Positions 43,107 through 51,623 of a stretch of DNA of 64,000 nt are shown piece by piece. The stretch is from the NCBI RefSeq assembly GCF_004362215.1, contig NZ_SNWR01000001.1, positions 4,508,001-4,572,000 of the forward strand, in the 5' to 3' direction. Every line of letters begins with the position of its first letter. The first letter of the stretch is position 1. A program made the position numbers and the translations under genes. Origin of the DNA: Paractinoplanes brasiliensis. GTDB lineage: Bacteria; Actinomycetota; Actinomycetes; Mycobacteriales; Micromonosporaceae. The notes under the pieces were generated by a model. It did no database searches, was not told where the DNA came from, and worked only from the letters and a program-made list of their open reading frames with translations.

Positions 43107-44306
43107 GTGAAACTGAGCAGGAAGTTGCTCGTCGCCGGCGCCGTCGCGCTGACCGGCACGGCCGCCGCGGTGCTGCCGATGGCGACCTCGAACGCCGCCG
43201 CCGCGTGCGCCCCCGCGTGGAGCGCCTCGCAGGTCTACACCGCCGGCAACGCGGCGTCACAGAACGGCGTCAACTACAGCGGCAAGTGGTGGACGCAGAA
43301 CGAGTCCCCGGCCACCCACAGTGGACAGTGGGACGTCTGGAAGAACGACGGCGCCTGCGGCGGCAGCGGCCCGACGACCCCGCCCACCACGCCCCCGACG
43401 ACACCTCCGACCACGCCGCCTTCCTCCGGCACGAAGATGGCTTCCGCGCCCTACGTCTACCCCGGCTGGGGCAACCCGCCGGCGCCCTCGACCGTGGCCG
43501 GCGCCACCGGCGTCAAGGCGTTCACCATCGCGTTCGTGCTCGCGAGCAACGGCTGCAACCCGGCCTGGGACGGCGAGAGCGGCCTGACCGGCGGCGTGCA
43601 CGCCAGTTACATCGCCCAGGCCCGGGCGGCCGGCATCGACATCGTCCCGTCGGTCGGTGGCTGGAGCGGTAACAAGCTCGGCCCGAACTGCTCGACGCCG
43701 GAGGCTCTCGCGGGGGCGTACCAGAAGCTCATCGACGCGTTCCAGCTCAAGTCCATCGACATCGACATCGAGAACTCCGACGAGTTCGAGAACGCGGTCG
43801 TGCAGGACCGCATCCTCAACGCGCTGAAGATCGTCAAGCAGAAGAACCCGTCGGTGAAGACGATCCTGACCTTCGGCACCTCGCCGACCGGCCCGAACTA
43901 CTTCGGCACCCGGCTCGTGCAGCAGGCCAAGGCGCTGAACGCGAACATCGACATCTTCACCCAGATGCCGTTCGACTTCGGCGGCGGCGCGGACATGTAC
44001 GGCTCGACGGTGGGCGCCACCGAGGGCCTGAAGAACCTGCTCAAGACGACCTTCGGGTACACCGACTCGCAGGCGTACTCGCGCATCGGCATCTCGGGCA
44101 TGAACGGTCTGTCGGACCAGCAGGAGCTCACCAGCACCGACACGTGGACGCGGATCCGCGACTACGCGAAGAGCAAGGGCCTGTCCCGCTTCACCTTCTG
44201 GTCGGTCAACCGGGACCGCGGCTGCGCCGGTGGCGGCGTGGTCTCCAACTGCTCCGGCATCGCGCAGGCCGACTGGGCCTTCACGAAGATCAGCGCCGGG
44301 TTCTGA
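43107..44306 (+). CDS. Secreted GH18-family glycosidase with chitin-binding module
   Basis: A 399-residue protein from GTG 43107 with CAGGAGA upstream. Signal peptide about 1-32; CBM5/12 about 33-82; short TTPP linker; then a GH18-like domain (YVYPGWGNPPAP start, VPSVGGWSG). The active motif reads KSIDIDIEN: the catalytic Glu and last two Asp of DxxDxDxE remain, but the first Asp is replaced. This is seen in a distinct actinomycete chitinase group. It lies 44 bases after the preceding chitinase gene, probably one transcript. Confidence 0.93.
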   Translation: MKLSRKLLVAGAVALTGTAAAVLPMATSNAAAACAPAWSASQVYTAGNAASQNGVNYSGKWWTQNESPATHSGQWDVWKNDGACGGSGPTTPPTTPPTTPPTTPPSSGTKMASAPYVYPGWGNPPAPSTVAGATGVKAFTIAFVLASNGCNPAWDGESGLTGGVHASYIAQARAAGIDIVPSVGGWSGNKLGPNCSTPEALAGAYQKLIDAFQLKSIDIDIENSDEFENAVVQDRILNALKIVKQKNPSVKTILTFGTSPTGPNYFGTRLVQQAKALNANIDIFTQMPFDFGGGADMYGSTVGATEGLKNLLKTTFGYTDSQAYSRIGISGMNGLSDQQELTSTDTWTRIRDYAKSKGLSRFTFWSVNRDRGCAGGGVVSNCSGIAQADWAFTKISAGF

Positions 44307-44309
44307 TCC

Positions 44310-44978
44310 TTACCCGTCCCCAGACGTGCGGCCGCTTCGTCCAGCGGCCGCACGTCGCCGTTTGCGCACCTTTTTGACGGCCCAGCTCGCGATCGTGACG
44401 ATGAAGAACGCCCAGATCGCGTAGTCGAAGTACTGGCTGTAGGTCTCGAGATCCTGATAACGCGAGCCCAGCAGATAGCCGCCACCGACGAACAGGGCGT
44501 TCCAGACGCCGCTGCCGATCGCGGTGAAGAGGGTGAACTGGGCTAGGTTCATGTGGTTGGCGCCGGCCGGGATCGAGACCAGGCTGCGGACGACCGGCGC
44601 ACACCGTCCGAACAGGACAGCCGACCGGGCGTGCCGCTCGAACCAGCGGTCGGCCTTGTCCAGGTCGTCGGCGTCGACCAGCGGGATGCGGTCGAGCCAG
44701 CGGCGCAGCCTCTCCTCGCCGAGCCCGTAGCCCAGCCAGTAGAGCAGCAGCGCGCCGCCGACCGAGCCGAGCGTGGCGGCGACGAAGACCAGGAACAGGT
44801 TGACCCGGCCCTCGCTGGCCAGATAGCCACCCAGCGAGAGCACGATCTCGCTCGGGATCGGGGGGACGATGTTCTCCAGCGCGACCAGCAGGCTGACGCC
44901 CACCTCGCCCCAGGACTCGATGACGGACGCCACCCATCCGGTGAGGCCGCCCTGTTGACTCAGACCCGCTTCAGCCAT
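44310..44978 (-). CDS. DedA-family membrane protein
   Basis: A 222-residue protein of the DedA/SNARE-associated (VTT) family. It has VALENIVPPIPSEIVLSLGGYLA near the start, the RCAPVVRSLVSIPAG motif with the conserved Arg, and about five hydrophobic segments. Family members help flip or recycle lipid carriers such as undecaprenyl phosphate and phosphatidylethanolamine. ATG 44978 follows GAAGGGG; the longer frame adds a polar stretch. The tail KKVRKRRRAAAGRSGR is strongly basic. Confidence 0.9.
   Translation of the reverse strand: MAEAGLSQQGGLTGWVASVIESWGEVGVSLLVALENIVPPIPSEIVLSLGGYLASEGRVNLFLVFVAATLGSVGGALLLYWLGYGLGEERLRRWLDRIPLVDADDLDKADRWFERHARSAVLFGRCAPVVRSLVSIPAGANHMNLAQFTLFTAIGSGVWNALFVGGGYLLGSRYQDLETYSQYFDYAIWAFFIVTIASWAVKKVRKRRRAAAGRSGRTSGDG
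44323..44356 (+). terminator. Chitinase-operon terminator inside the end of dedA
   Basis: Perfect 14-bp stem GACGTGCGGCCGCT / AGCGGCCGCACGTC, 6-base loop, 16 bases past the chitinase stop. A CCTTTTTGA tract follows at about 44370. The hairpin lies within the C-terminal codons of the convergent dedA gene, where it encodes the polar GRSGR-like tail. Confidence 0.75.
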
Positions 44979-45034
44979 CGCCCCTTCATACCCACCGGTC
45001 CTTGAACGAACCTGAGACCCTCGTACGGCGGTTT

Positions 45035-45059
45035 GCATATGCCGACGGTCGGTATATGC
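45035..45059. promoter_or_regulatory. PadR operator-like inverted repeat
   Basis: Arms GCATATGCCGAC (45035-45046) and GTCGGTATATGC (45048-45059) pair at all but one position around a single central base. It ends nine bases before the padR start codon, so a bound repressor would block its own transcription or initiation. Confidence 0.7.
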
Positions 45060-45067
45060 TTCCCGGC

Positions 45068-45400
45068 GTGAACGAGCCGACCTTCCTCATCCTCACGGCC
45101 CTGGCCGGTGAGCCGTTGCACGGCTATGCCGTGATCGAGGATGTCGAGCGGATGACCGGTGGCCGGGTCCGCCTGCGGGCCGGCACCCTCTATGCCGCGC
45201 TCGACCGCCTGCGCCGCGAGGGCCTGGTCGAGCCCGATCGGGAAGAGGTTGTCCAGTCCCGCCTCCGGCGCTACTACCGGCTGACGGGGGCCGGCGAGCA
45301 GAGCCTCGAGGCCGAGACCGCTCGCCTGCGCGCTCAGGCCACCATCGCGGAGGGCCGGCTGCGGGCCCGCCGCACCGACCTCGGGGGAGCCACCACATGA
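45068..45400 (+). CDS. PadR-family transcription regulator
   Basis: A 110-residue winged-helix repressor. It starts at GTG 45068 (NEPTFLILTALAGEPLHGYAVIEDVE) and has the recognition/wing region GTLYAALDRLRREGLVEPD and a C-terminal dimer helix. An ATG at 45056 would add four residues but lies in the operator. The inverted repeat directly upstream suggests autoregulation, and the ATGA overlap with the following membrane protein gene marks that as its target. Confidence 0.9.
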   Translation: MNEPTFLILTALAGEPLHGYAVIEDVERMTGGRVRLRAGTLYAALDRLRREGLVEPDREEVVQSRLRRYYRLTGAGEQSLEAETARLRAQATIAEGRLRARRTDLGGATT

Positions 45401-46302
45401 CCGAGACCCGTTACCGGCGCCTGCTCGCGCTCTATCCGCGTGCCTTCGTCCGGGAGTACGGGGACGAGATGGTCGGCGTGCTGATGGCCGACCGGCGTCC
45501 GGGCGTGGCCCAGGGGTTCGATCTCGTGCGCGGGGCGGTCGCGGCCCACCTGTCCCTGCTGTTCGCCGGACAGAGTCGGGTGGCCCGCACGGTACAGATC
45601 TTCGGCGCGCTGCTGTTGTTCGCGGTCGCGCTGCGACGGGTCGTCCCCGAGTTGTGGGTGGCTCTGGAACATCCTTCGTACGCCTCGGTTGCGCCGGTCA
45701 GCCTGGCTCGGATGGCCGGTTGGGGAGTGGCGCTGATCGGCGCCTATCTCGGGTGGCGTCTGCTCGGGGTGGCCGGGGCGACGGTCGGGCTGGCCGGTGA
45801 GATCGCCGCTCCCGCGCGGTTCTATCTGGACACCCCGGCAACGCTGCTCCACGCGTACTGGCTGATCGTGGCGGCCGTGGTCGTGCTGATCGCGGCGCTG
45901 ACCGCCGAGCGGGGTGAGGCCGAGCCACGCGGACTCCCCTGGGTGGCCGCCGCGGGGACGGTTCTGGTCGCCGAGGGCACGTTGTTCCCGCGCTGGTTGA
46001 GCCCGGTCGGCACGGTCCTCGTGCTGATCGCCGCGGCGTTGGTCGCGGTGGCCGTGCTGTGGCAGGACAGAGCGACCCGCACCCGGCTGCTGTGCTGGGC
46101 CGCGCCCGTTGTCGCAACGGTGCCGTTGGTGCAGTGGGGCTTCAGCGGCCTGGTCGAGTACAACATGCGCAATCCCGAGTCGACGCAGCTGATCAACCCG
46201 TTGCAGTGGGCTGTGCTTGTGCTGGTGCCGCTGGTCGCCTTCGCCGGCGCCTCGGTGCTGAGCCGCCGCGACTTCGAGCGTCTGGCAGCGGCCCGCCGGT
46301 GA
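45397..46302 (+). CDS. Multi-pass membrane protein of a PadR module
   Basis: A 301-residue protein. The first 40 residues are cytoplasmic (RYRRLLALYPRAFVREYGDEM, a motif often found at the start of PadR-linked permease-like proteins). About seven hydrophobic helices follow. Overlap with padR shows coupling. No transport motif is visible, so the function (stress, antibiotic or membrane homeostasis) is unknown. Confidence 0.75.
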   Translation: MTETRYRRLLALYPRAFVREYGDEMVGVLMADRRPGVAQGFDLVRGAVAAHLSLLFAGQSRVARTVQIFGALLLFAVALRRVVPELWVALEHPSYASVAPVSLARMAGWGVALIGAYLGWRLLGVAGATVGLAGEIAAPARFYLDTPATLLHAYWLIVAAVVVLIAALTAERGEAEPRGLPWVAAAGTVLVAEGTLFPRWLSPVGTVLVLIAAALVAVAVLWQDRATRTRLLCWAAPVVATVPLVQWGFSGLVEYNMRNPESTQLINPLQWAVLVLVPLVAFAGASVLSRRDFERLAAARR

Positions 46303-46389
46303 CCTGAAGCCCCACCGGGTGGCCCGGCAGGCTGAGCACCTTCGGGGTGGGCGGTTTCGGGGCTGGGGGTGGGGGTGAAGTAGAGGGGC

Positions 46390-48036
46390 ATGACTGACCG
46401 GTGGTATCGGAAAGCCGTCATCTACTGCGCTGACATCGACACGTTCGCGGACTCGAACGGGGATGGCTGCGGCGACATCCGCGGGCTGATCGGCCGGCTC
46501 GACTATCTGGCCCGGCTCGGCATCAACTGTCTGTGGCTCAACCCGATCCACCCGACGCCCGACCGCGACGACGGCTACGACGTGCTGGACTTCTACAACG
46601 TCGACCCGCGCTTCGGCAATCTGGGTGACTTCGCCGAGCTCCTGCACCAGGCCAACAACCTGGGCATCAAGGTCATCATCGACCTGGTCGTCAACCACAC
46701 CTCCGACAAGCACCCGTGGTTCCAGTCGGCCCGGTCGTCGCCCGACTCGCCGTACCGCGATTGGTATGTCTGGTCCGAAACCGCTCCCTCCGACCGCAAG
46801 CAGGGCATGGTCTTCCCCGGCGAGCAGGGGGAGACCTGGACCTACGACCGCACCGCGAAGCTCTGGTACTACCACCGGTTCTACAAGTTCCAGCCCGACC
46901 TCAACATCAACAACCCCGAGGTCCGGGCCGAGATCAAAAAGATCACCTCGTTCTGGCTGCAGCTGGGCGTGGCCGGGTTCCGCATGGATGCCGTGCCGTT
47001 CATCATCGAGCAGACCGAGCCGGGCAACGCCAACTCGCCGAAGGACCTCGACTTCCTCTCCGAGCTGCGGCAGCACGTGCAGTGGCGCAAGGGCGACGCC
47101 GTGCTGCTGGCCGAGGCGAACGTCGAGCCCGCCCAACTGGTCGACTTCTTCGGTGACAAGGGCGGCTCCAACAACCGCATCCACATGCTGTTCGACTTCA
47201 TGCTCAACAGCCGGCTGATCCTGGCCCTGGCCCGCGAGGACGCCGAGCCGATCATCGACGGCCTGCGCGACACCCCGCAGCTGCCCGAGGGCGCCCAGTG
47301 GGCCACGTTCCTGCGCAACCACGACGAGATCGACCTGTCCCGTCTCACCGCCGAGCAACGCGAGGAGGTGTTCGCGAAGTTCGGCCCCGAACCCGAGATG
47401 CAGCTTTACGGCCGGGGCATCCGGCGGCGGCTGGCCCCCATGCTCGGCAACGACCGGCGGTGCATCGAACTCGCGTACGCGCTGCAGTTCAGCCTGCGCG
47501 GAACCCCGGTCATCCGCTACGGCGAAGAGATCGGCATGGGCGACGACCTGACGCAGGACGGCCGGGACGCGATCCGCACCGCCATGCAGTGGTCGGGCCT
47601 GCCCAACGGCGGCTTCTCCACCGCCAAGCCCAAGGACCTGGCGCGCCCGTCGATCTCGGGTGGCGAGTTCGGGTGGGAAAAGGTGAACGTGACCCTCCAG
47701 CGGCACAACCCCAACTCGCTGCTCTCCTGGTTCGAGCGCATGATCCGTACGCTCCGGGAGGCGCCCGAGGTCGGCACGGGCAGCTGCAGGCACGTCGATA
47801 TTCCGGCTCCGACCAGTGTGTTGGTGCATCGCGCCGACGGTGAGACGGGCACGATGGTCTTCGTGCACAACCTGGGGCCCGAGGCGGCGACCCTCGATCT
47901 CAGCTCGCTCTATCCCGAGGCGGAAATGCCGAACGACGTCCTGGCCGACCAGGAGTACTCCGACCTCGGGAAATGCGACAAGATCGAGGTTGCCGGGCAC
48001 GGCTACCGGTGGATCCGGCTACGGCGTACGGCCTAG
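46390..48036 (+). CDS. GH13 alpha-amylase-family enzyme (trehalose-synthase-like)
   Basis: A 548-residue cytoplasmic enzyme, no signal peptide. It opens WYRKAVIYCADIDTFADSNGDG, then DLVVNHTSDKHPWFQSA, nucleophile Asp200 in GFRMDAVPF, acid/base Glu242 in LLAEANV, and Asp312 in FLRNHDEID. This set and the length match trehalose synthase/isomaltulose-synthase-like GH13 proteins that rearrange maltose-type sugars. The exact substrate cannot be set from the motifs. It lies alone, 87 bases after the PadR module. Confidence 0.9.
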   Translation: MTDRWYRKAVIYCADIDTFADSNGDGCGDIRGLIGRLDYLARLGINCLWLNPIHPTPDRDDGYDVLDFYNVDPRFGNLGDFAELLHQANNLGIKVIIDLVVNHTSDKHPWFQSARSSPDSPYRDWYVWSETAPSDRKQGMVFPGEQGETWTYDRTAKLWYYHRFYKFQPDLNINNPEVRAEIKKITSFWLQLGVAGFRMDAVPFIIEQTEPGNANSPKDLDFLSELRQHVQWRKGDAVLLAEANVEPAQLVDFFGDKGGSNNRIHMLFDFMLNSRLILALAREDAEPIIDGLRDTPQLPEGAQWATFLRNHDEIDLSRLTAEQREEVFAKFGPEPEMQLYGRGIRRRLAPMLGNDRRCIELAYALQFSLRGTPVIRYGEEIGMGDDLTQDGRDAIRTAMQWSGLPNGGFSTAKPKDLARPSISGGEFGWEKVNVTLQRHNPNSLLSWFERMIRTLREAPEVGTGSCRHVDIPAPTSVLVHRADGETGTMVFVHNLGPEAATLDLSSLYPEAEMPNDVLADQEYSDLGKCDKIEVAGHGYRWIRLRRTA

Positions 48037-48084
48037 CTCGGGTTAAAGTGCACCCCCAGTGCACATTCACGTACGGAGGTCGTA

Positions 48085-48849
48085 GTGTCGCAGTCCGTTC
48101 CCACCCGCGTCGCCATCGTCACCGGGGCCGCCCGGGGCATCGGTGAGGCCACCGCCCGCAAGCTCGCCGCCGACGGCATGGCGGTGGCCGTCGTCGACCT
48201 CGACGAGGGCGCGTGCGCCAACACCGTGACGGCGATCCACGACGCGGGTGGCACGGCCCTCGCGGTCGGGGCTGACGTCTCCGACCCGATCCAGGTCGGC
48301 GCGGCCGTCGAGCGGGTCAAGGCCGAGCTCGGCGCGCCGACCGTGCTGGTCAACAACGCCGGCGTGCTGCGCGACAACCTGCTGTTCAAGATGACCGACG
48401 ACGACTGGGAGACCGTGATGGCGGTCCACCTGCGTGGCGCGTTCCTGTTCAGCCGGGCCGTGCAGAAGCACATGGTCGACGCCGGGTGGGGCCGCATCGT
48501 CAGCCTCTCCAGCACCTCGGCCCTCGGCAACCGGGGCCAGGCCAACTACGCCGCGGCCAAGGCCGGCCTGCAGGGCTTCACCAAGACGCTGGCGATCGAG
48601 CTGGGCCGTTTCGGCATCACCGCGAACGCCGTGGCGCCCGGATTCATCGTGACCGACATGACAGCGGCCACCGCCGCCCGCGTCGGGGTCGATTTCGCCC
48701 AGTTCGAGCAGGCCGCCGTGGCTCAGATTCCCGTGGGCCGGGCCGGTCGTCCCGAGGACGTCGCGAACACCGTATCCTTCCTCGTCAGCGAGGGTGCCGG
48801 TTTCGTGTCCGGCCAGGTCATCTATGTTGCCGGGGGCCCTCGCTCCTAG
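48085..48849 (+). CDS. Short-chain dehydrogenase/reductase (FabG-like)
   Basis: A 254-residue classical SDR. It has the cofactor motif VTGAARGIGEATA, NNAG, catalytic Ser in VSLSSTSALG, and YAAAK (Tyr-x3-Lys). ANAVAPGFIVTDM and FVSGQVIYVAGG are conserved. 3-oxoacyl-ACP reductase is a common annotation, but the substrate is open. Start GTG 48085 has ACGGAGG upstream. GTGCAC occurs twice at 48048 and 48059, just before the gene. Confidence 0.92.
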   Translation: MSQSVPTRVAIVTGAARGIGEATARKLAADGMAVAVVDLDEGACANTVTAIHDAGGTALAVGADVSDPIQVGAAVERVKAELGAPTVLVNNAGVLRDNLLFKMTDDDWETVMAVHLRGAFLFSRAVQKHMVDAGWGRIVSLSSTSALGNRGQANYAAAKAGLQGFTKTLAIELGRFGITANAVAPGFIVTDMTAATAARVGVDFAQFEQAAVAQIPVGRAGRPEDVANTVSFLVSEGAGFVSGQVIYVAGGPRS

Positions 48850-48880
48850 GGCAGCCGTTGCTGGGAGGCGCTACAAAGAG

Positions 48881-49303
48881 ATGATGAAGAACCGACGCAT
48901 GAGCTCCCGCAGCGTGTCGCTCACCAGCACGTTCTTGCTGCTCGCGGCGGGTGGGGTGGCGGCCTGCGACAACGACGACGATTACGAGGACGCCGGCTTC
49001 TACTGCGCCGACGCCAACGGTGTCGTCGTCGACGAGGACAACTGCGACGACGACGATGACCGCGGCGGGTCCGGCCTGGGCGCGTTGCCGTTCTTCATCT
49101 GGTATTCGTCGGGTTACCGCTCGGGCTATCCGGTGGGCACCAAGCTCCCGCCGGGCGGCAACCGGTTCGCCTACAACGACACGAAGGCGCGGCAGTCGTT
49201 CGGGCTGCCCGCCAGCGGCAGGATAGGCAACGGCACGATCAAGACGAGCGTGGTCGGCAAGGGTGGCGCCGCGCGCAGCTCCAGCAAGAGCTCGGGCGGC
49301 TGA
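48881..49303 (+). CDS. Putative lipoprotein, YgiB-like partner of a YgiC-type ligase
   Basis: A 140-residue product with a basic start, a hydrophobic signal and a lipobox-like VAAC (Cys about 28), then an Asp-rich segment (DNDDDYED, NCDDDDD) and a low-complexity C terminus ending GAARSSSKSSGG. Similar Gly/Ser-rich tails and a GRxxxGxIKTxVxxxG pattern occur in YgiB/DUF1190-type lipoproteins that sit beside YgiC-type glutathionylspermidine-synthase homologues, exactly as here (two bases between genes). The link is by context and form, not proven homology. ATG 48881 or 48884 may start it. Confidence 0.6.
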   Translation: MMKNRRMSSRSVSLTSTFLLLAAGGVAACDNDDDYEDAGFYCADANGVVVDEDNCDDDDDRGGSGLGALPFFIWYSSGYRSGYPVGTKLPPGGNRFAYNDTKARQSFGLPASGRIGNGTIKTSVVGKGGAARSSSKSSGG

Positions 49304-49305
49304 GC

Positions 49306-50769
49306 GTGCGCCGAGTCCCCTACGGTCCGGTTCGTGACGGCTGGAAGCTCACCAACTACAGCCTCGGCCTGACCTACAACGACACCGAGCTGCCGGACGG
49401 GTCGATGGTCTCGTACTGGCAGGAAGGCCCGTTCTACGACTTCACCGCGGCCGAGATCGAGGAGCTCGAGACGGCCACCGCCGCGCTTTACGAGATGTGT
49501 CTCGAGGCCGGCGACTGGATGGTCAAGCAGTGCCCGCGCCACACCGTGCAGGGGCGCAAGGACGGGTTCTTCGCCTCCATCTGCAACCCGCAGTCGTGTT
49601 ACCTGGCCCGGATCGGCATCCCGGAGTTCGCGCACGAGCAGATCATCCGTACGTGGTTCGACGGCGACGCCGAGACGTGGACGCATTACGACAAAGACCC
49701 CGACATGCGCCTGCCGATGGAGACGCCGGATTTCTCGCCGACGGTCTACGGCCGGTTCGACCTCTGGTACAACGGCGCCGGCAGCCCTCCCAAGCTGCTC
49801 GAGTTCAACGCGCAGACGCCGACGTCGCTGGTCGAGAGCGCGGTCATCCAATGGCACTGGTCCGACCAGACCAACCTGACCAAGCACGAGTGGCGGCAGT
49901 GGAACTCGATTCACGACCGGCTGGTCGGCTGGCCCGCCAGTCCCGGTGAGCCGGCCGAGCCGGGCGCGTGGAAACGCAACATCGACAAGCTTCGCGAGGC
50001 GCGCACCTGGCTGCCGGAAAAGCCGAAGATCTTTTTCGCGTACGAGACGTCGGAGCGTACGGGCGAGGACAGGATGAACGTCGCCTACCTGATGGCGACG
50101 GCCGAGGAAGCCGGTTACCCGGTCGAGCTGATCGCGATGAGCCAGATCGGCTGGGACGTCGCCGGTGACCGCGTGGTGTTCGTGCCGGGCCCCGGCCAGG
50201 AACACAAGTCCGAGCCCATCGACATCATCTTCATGCTCTACCCGTGGGAGTGGTTCTGGAACGAGGAGGGCGGCAAGGCCTTCTTCCGCAACATGGCCGA
50301 CCCCACCAAGCACGGCACGGTCTGGATCGAGCCGCCGTACAAGGCGGCCCTGCTCGGCAACAAGGCCCTGTTGCCGGTGCTCTGGATGCTCTTCGGCGAC
50401 CACCCCGAGCGCAGCAAATACCTGCTCCCGGCGTATTTCGCGGAGTCGTCCAAGGCGGCCGAGCTCACCAGTTACGCCAAGAAACCAGTCTGGGGTCGCG
50501 AGGGCGGCTCGGTCACGTTGGTCAAGAACGGCGAGACGATCACCGAAAACCCTTCCGAGTACGGCACGGACGGCCGCTTCGTCGTGCAGGAGCTCTGCGA
50601 GCTGCCGTCGTTCGAGGGGCTGGAGGGCGTGGTCCACCCGGTGATCGGTTCGTGGCTGATCGACGGCGAGCCGGCCGGTATGGGCATCCGCGAGGGCTTG
50701 GGTGTCAAGGGCCTGGTCACCAACGACGCCAGCTTCTTCGTGCCGCACGTCATCGAGGCCGACGACTGA
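49306..50769 (+). CDS. Glutathionylspermidine-synthase-like ATP-grasp ligase (YgiC family)
   Basis: A 487-residue ligase-like protein from GTG 49306. Conserved elements are the RFDLWYNGAGSPPKLLEFNAQTPTS region, IFMLYPWEWFWNEEGG, WIEPPYKAALLGNKALLPVLW and PVWGREGGSV, matching the synthetase domain of glutathionylspermidine synthase in its amidase-less form. The family joins a peptide to an amine using ATP; the real substrate in YgiC-type proteins is not established. It follows the YgiB-like lipoprotein gene. Confidence 0.88.
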   Translation: MRRVPYGPVRDGWKLTNYSLGLTYNDTELPDGSMVSYWQEGPFYDFTAAEIEELETATAALYEMCLEAGDWMVKQCPRHTVQGRKDGFFASICNPQSCYLARIGIPEFAHEQIIRTWFDGDAETWTHYDKDPDMRLPMETPDFSPTVYGRFDLWYNGAGSPPKLLEFNAQTPTSLVESAVIQWHWSDQTNLTKHEWRQWNSIHDRLVGWPASPGEPAEPGAWKRNIDKLREARTWLPEKPKIFFAYETSERTGEDRMNVAYLMATAEEAGYPVELIAMSQIGWDVAGDRVVFVPGPGQEHKSEPIDIIFMLYPWEWFWNEEGGKAFFRNMADPTKHGTVWIEPPYKAALLGNKALLPVLWMLFGDHPERSKYLLPAYFAESSKAAELTSYAKKPVWGREGGSVTLVKNGETITENPSEYGTDGRFVVQELCELPSFEGLEGVVHPVIGSWLIDGEPAGMGIREGLGVKGLVTNDASFFVPHVIEADD

Positions 50770-50773
50770 GCGG

Positions 50774-51193
50774 CTAACGGCTGGGTCGGTGCCGCCAGAT
50801 CCACCACAGGCCGATGAACGGCAGCACCAGCGGGACGTAGCCGTATCCGCTGCCGAAACGCGACCACACCGTGTCGTCGGGGAAGGCCACCGCGTCGGCG
50901 ATGCTCAGGGCGCCGACGACGAGCACGCCGAGCAGCTCGATGGTGCAGCTGACCAGCGCGATCAGCCGGCCCCGGGCGCCACCGACGGCGAGCCCGACGG
51001 TGGCCGAGAGGTAGACCAGGCCGGCGAACGCCGAGAGCAGGTACGCCAGGGGCGCCTCGTCGAAGTGCGTGGTGATCTGCACCAGGGCGCGGGCGCTGGC
51101 CGAGAGCGCGAAAACCCCGTACGCCAGCAGCAGGACCCGGCCGATGCCGGTGCCGAGCGCGGCGTCGCGCGGGCGGGATGAGGCCTCAGGCAC
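50774..51193 (-). CDS. Small membrane protein, unknown
   Basis: A 139-residue integral membrane protein with about four hydrophobic helices, ending in WIWRHRPSR. Starts at GTG 51193, inside the 3' end of the upstream membrane-protein gene (8-base overlap). The two form a pair, convergent with the YgiC-like gene. No family or motif was recognised. Confidence 0.7.
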   Translation of the reverse strand: MPEASSRPRDAALGTGIGRVLLLAYGVFALSASARALVQITTHFDEAPLAYLLSAFAGLVYLSATVGLAVGGARGRLIALVSCTIELLGVLVVGALSIADAVAFPDDTVWSRFGSGYGYVPLVLPFIGLWWIWRHRPSR

Positions 51194-51551
51194 CGGTCAC
51201 CGACGCGATCTGCTGCAGCCGCAGCACCAGCACCGGCACGACCAGACAGGCGAGGCCGAGGATGAGACTGCCCCAGCGGGTGGGCTCGAGCCGGGCCAGA
51301 TAGGCGCCGACCGGCACGAAGGCGATCGTCGTGACCAGGTAGCCGCCGAAGGTGGCCGGGTCGCTCGGCCGGGAGTCGCCGAACAGGCCGGCCACGGCGA
51401 TCACGACGAGCACGGCGACCAGCGCGCTGAAGACCGCGGCGGCCAGCAGGTCGAAGCGGCTCGGCGCGCGGTTGAGGGCGGAGCGCAGCAGATACCACGC
51501 CGCCAGCACCAGGGCGGCGACGATCGTCACCACCGACAGAGGACCGTTCAC
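51186..51551 (-). CDS. Small membrane protein, unknown (pair partner)
   Basis: A 121-residue product from GTG 51551 (NGPLSVVTIVAALVLAAW) with four predicted helices and a short basic loop after the first (RSALNRAPSR). It overlaps the next gene by eight bases, so the two are probably translated together. It is divergent from an oxidoreductase gene 72 bases away. No family recognised. Confidence 0.65.
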   Translation of the reverse strand: MNGPLSVVTIVAALVLAAWYLLRSALNRAPSRFDLLAAAVFSALVAVLVVIAVAGLFGDSRPSDPATFGGYLVTTIAFVPVGAYLARLEPTRWGSLILGLACLVVPVLVLRLQQIASVTGA

Positions 51552-51623
51552 CCGGCACAGCGTACTGATGGATCTCGGCCTGGTAGCTTGCGGCTGGACC
51601 ATCAGAGAGGCAGGCAACAGCAC

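Noticed and set aside
41806..43440. Pro/Thr linker repeats of the chitinases as a mobile or structural repeat
   Set aside because: They are ordinary low-complexity linkers between carbohydrate-binding and catalytic domains.
45334..48000. A long minus-strand open frame opposite padR, membrane protein and GH13 genes
   Set aside because: It covers three good plus-strand genes and has no recognisable domain; shadow frame.
48048..48064. Two GTGCAC sites before the SDR gene as a regulator operator
   Set aside because: GTGCAC is itself palindromic and GC-rich; two copies at 11 bases is suggestive but not beyond chance, so no separate claim is made.
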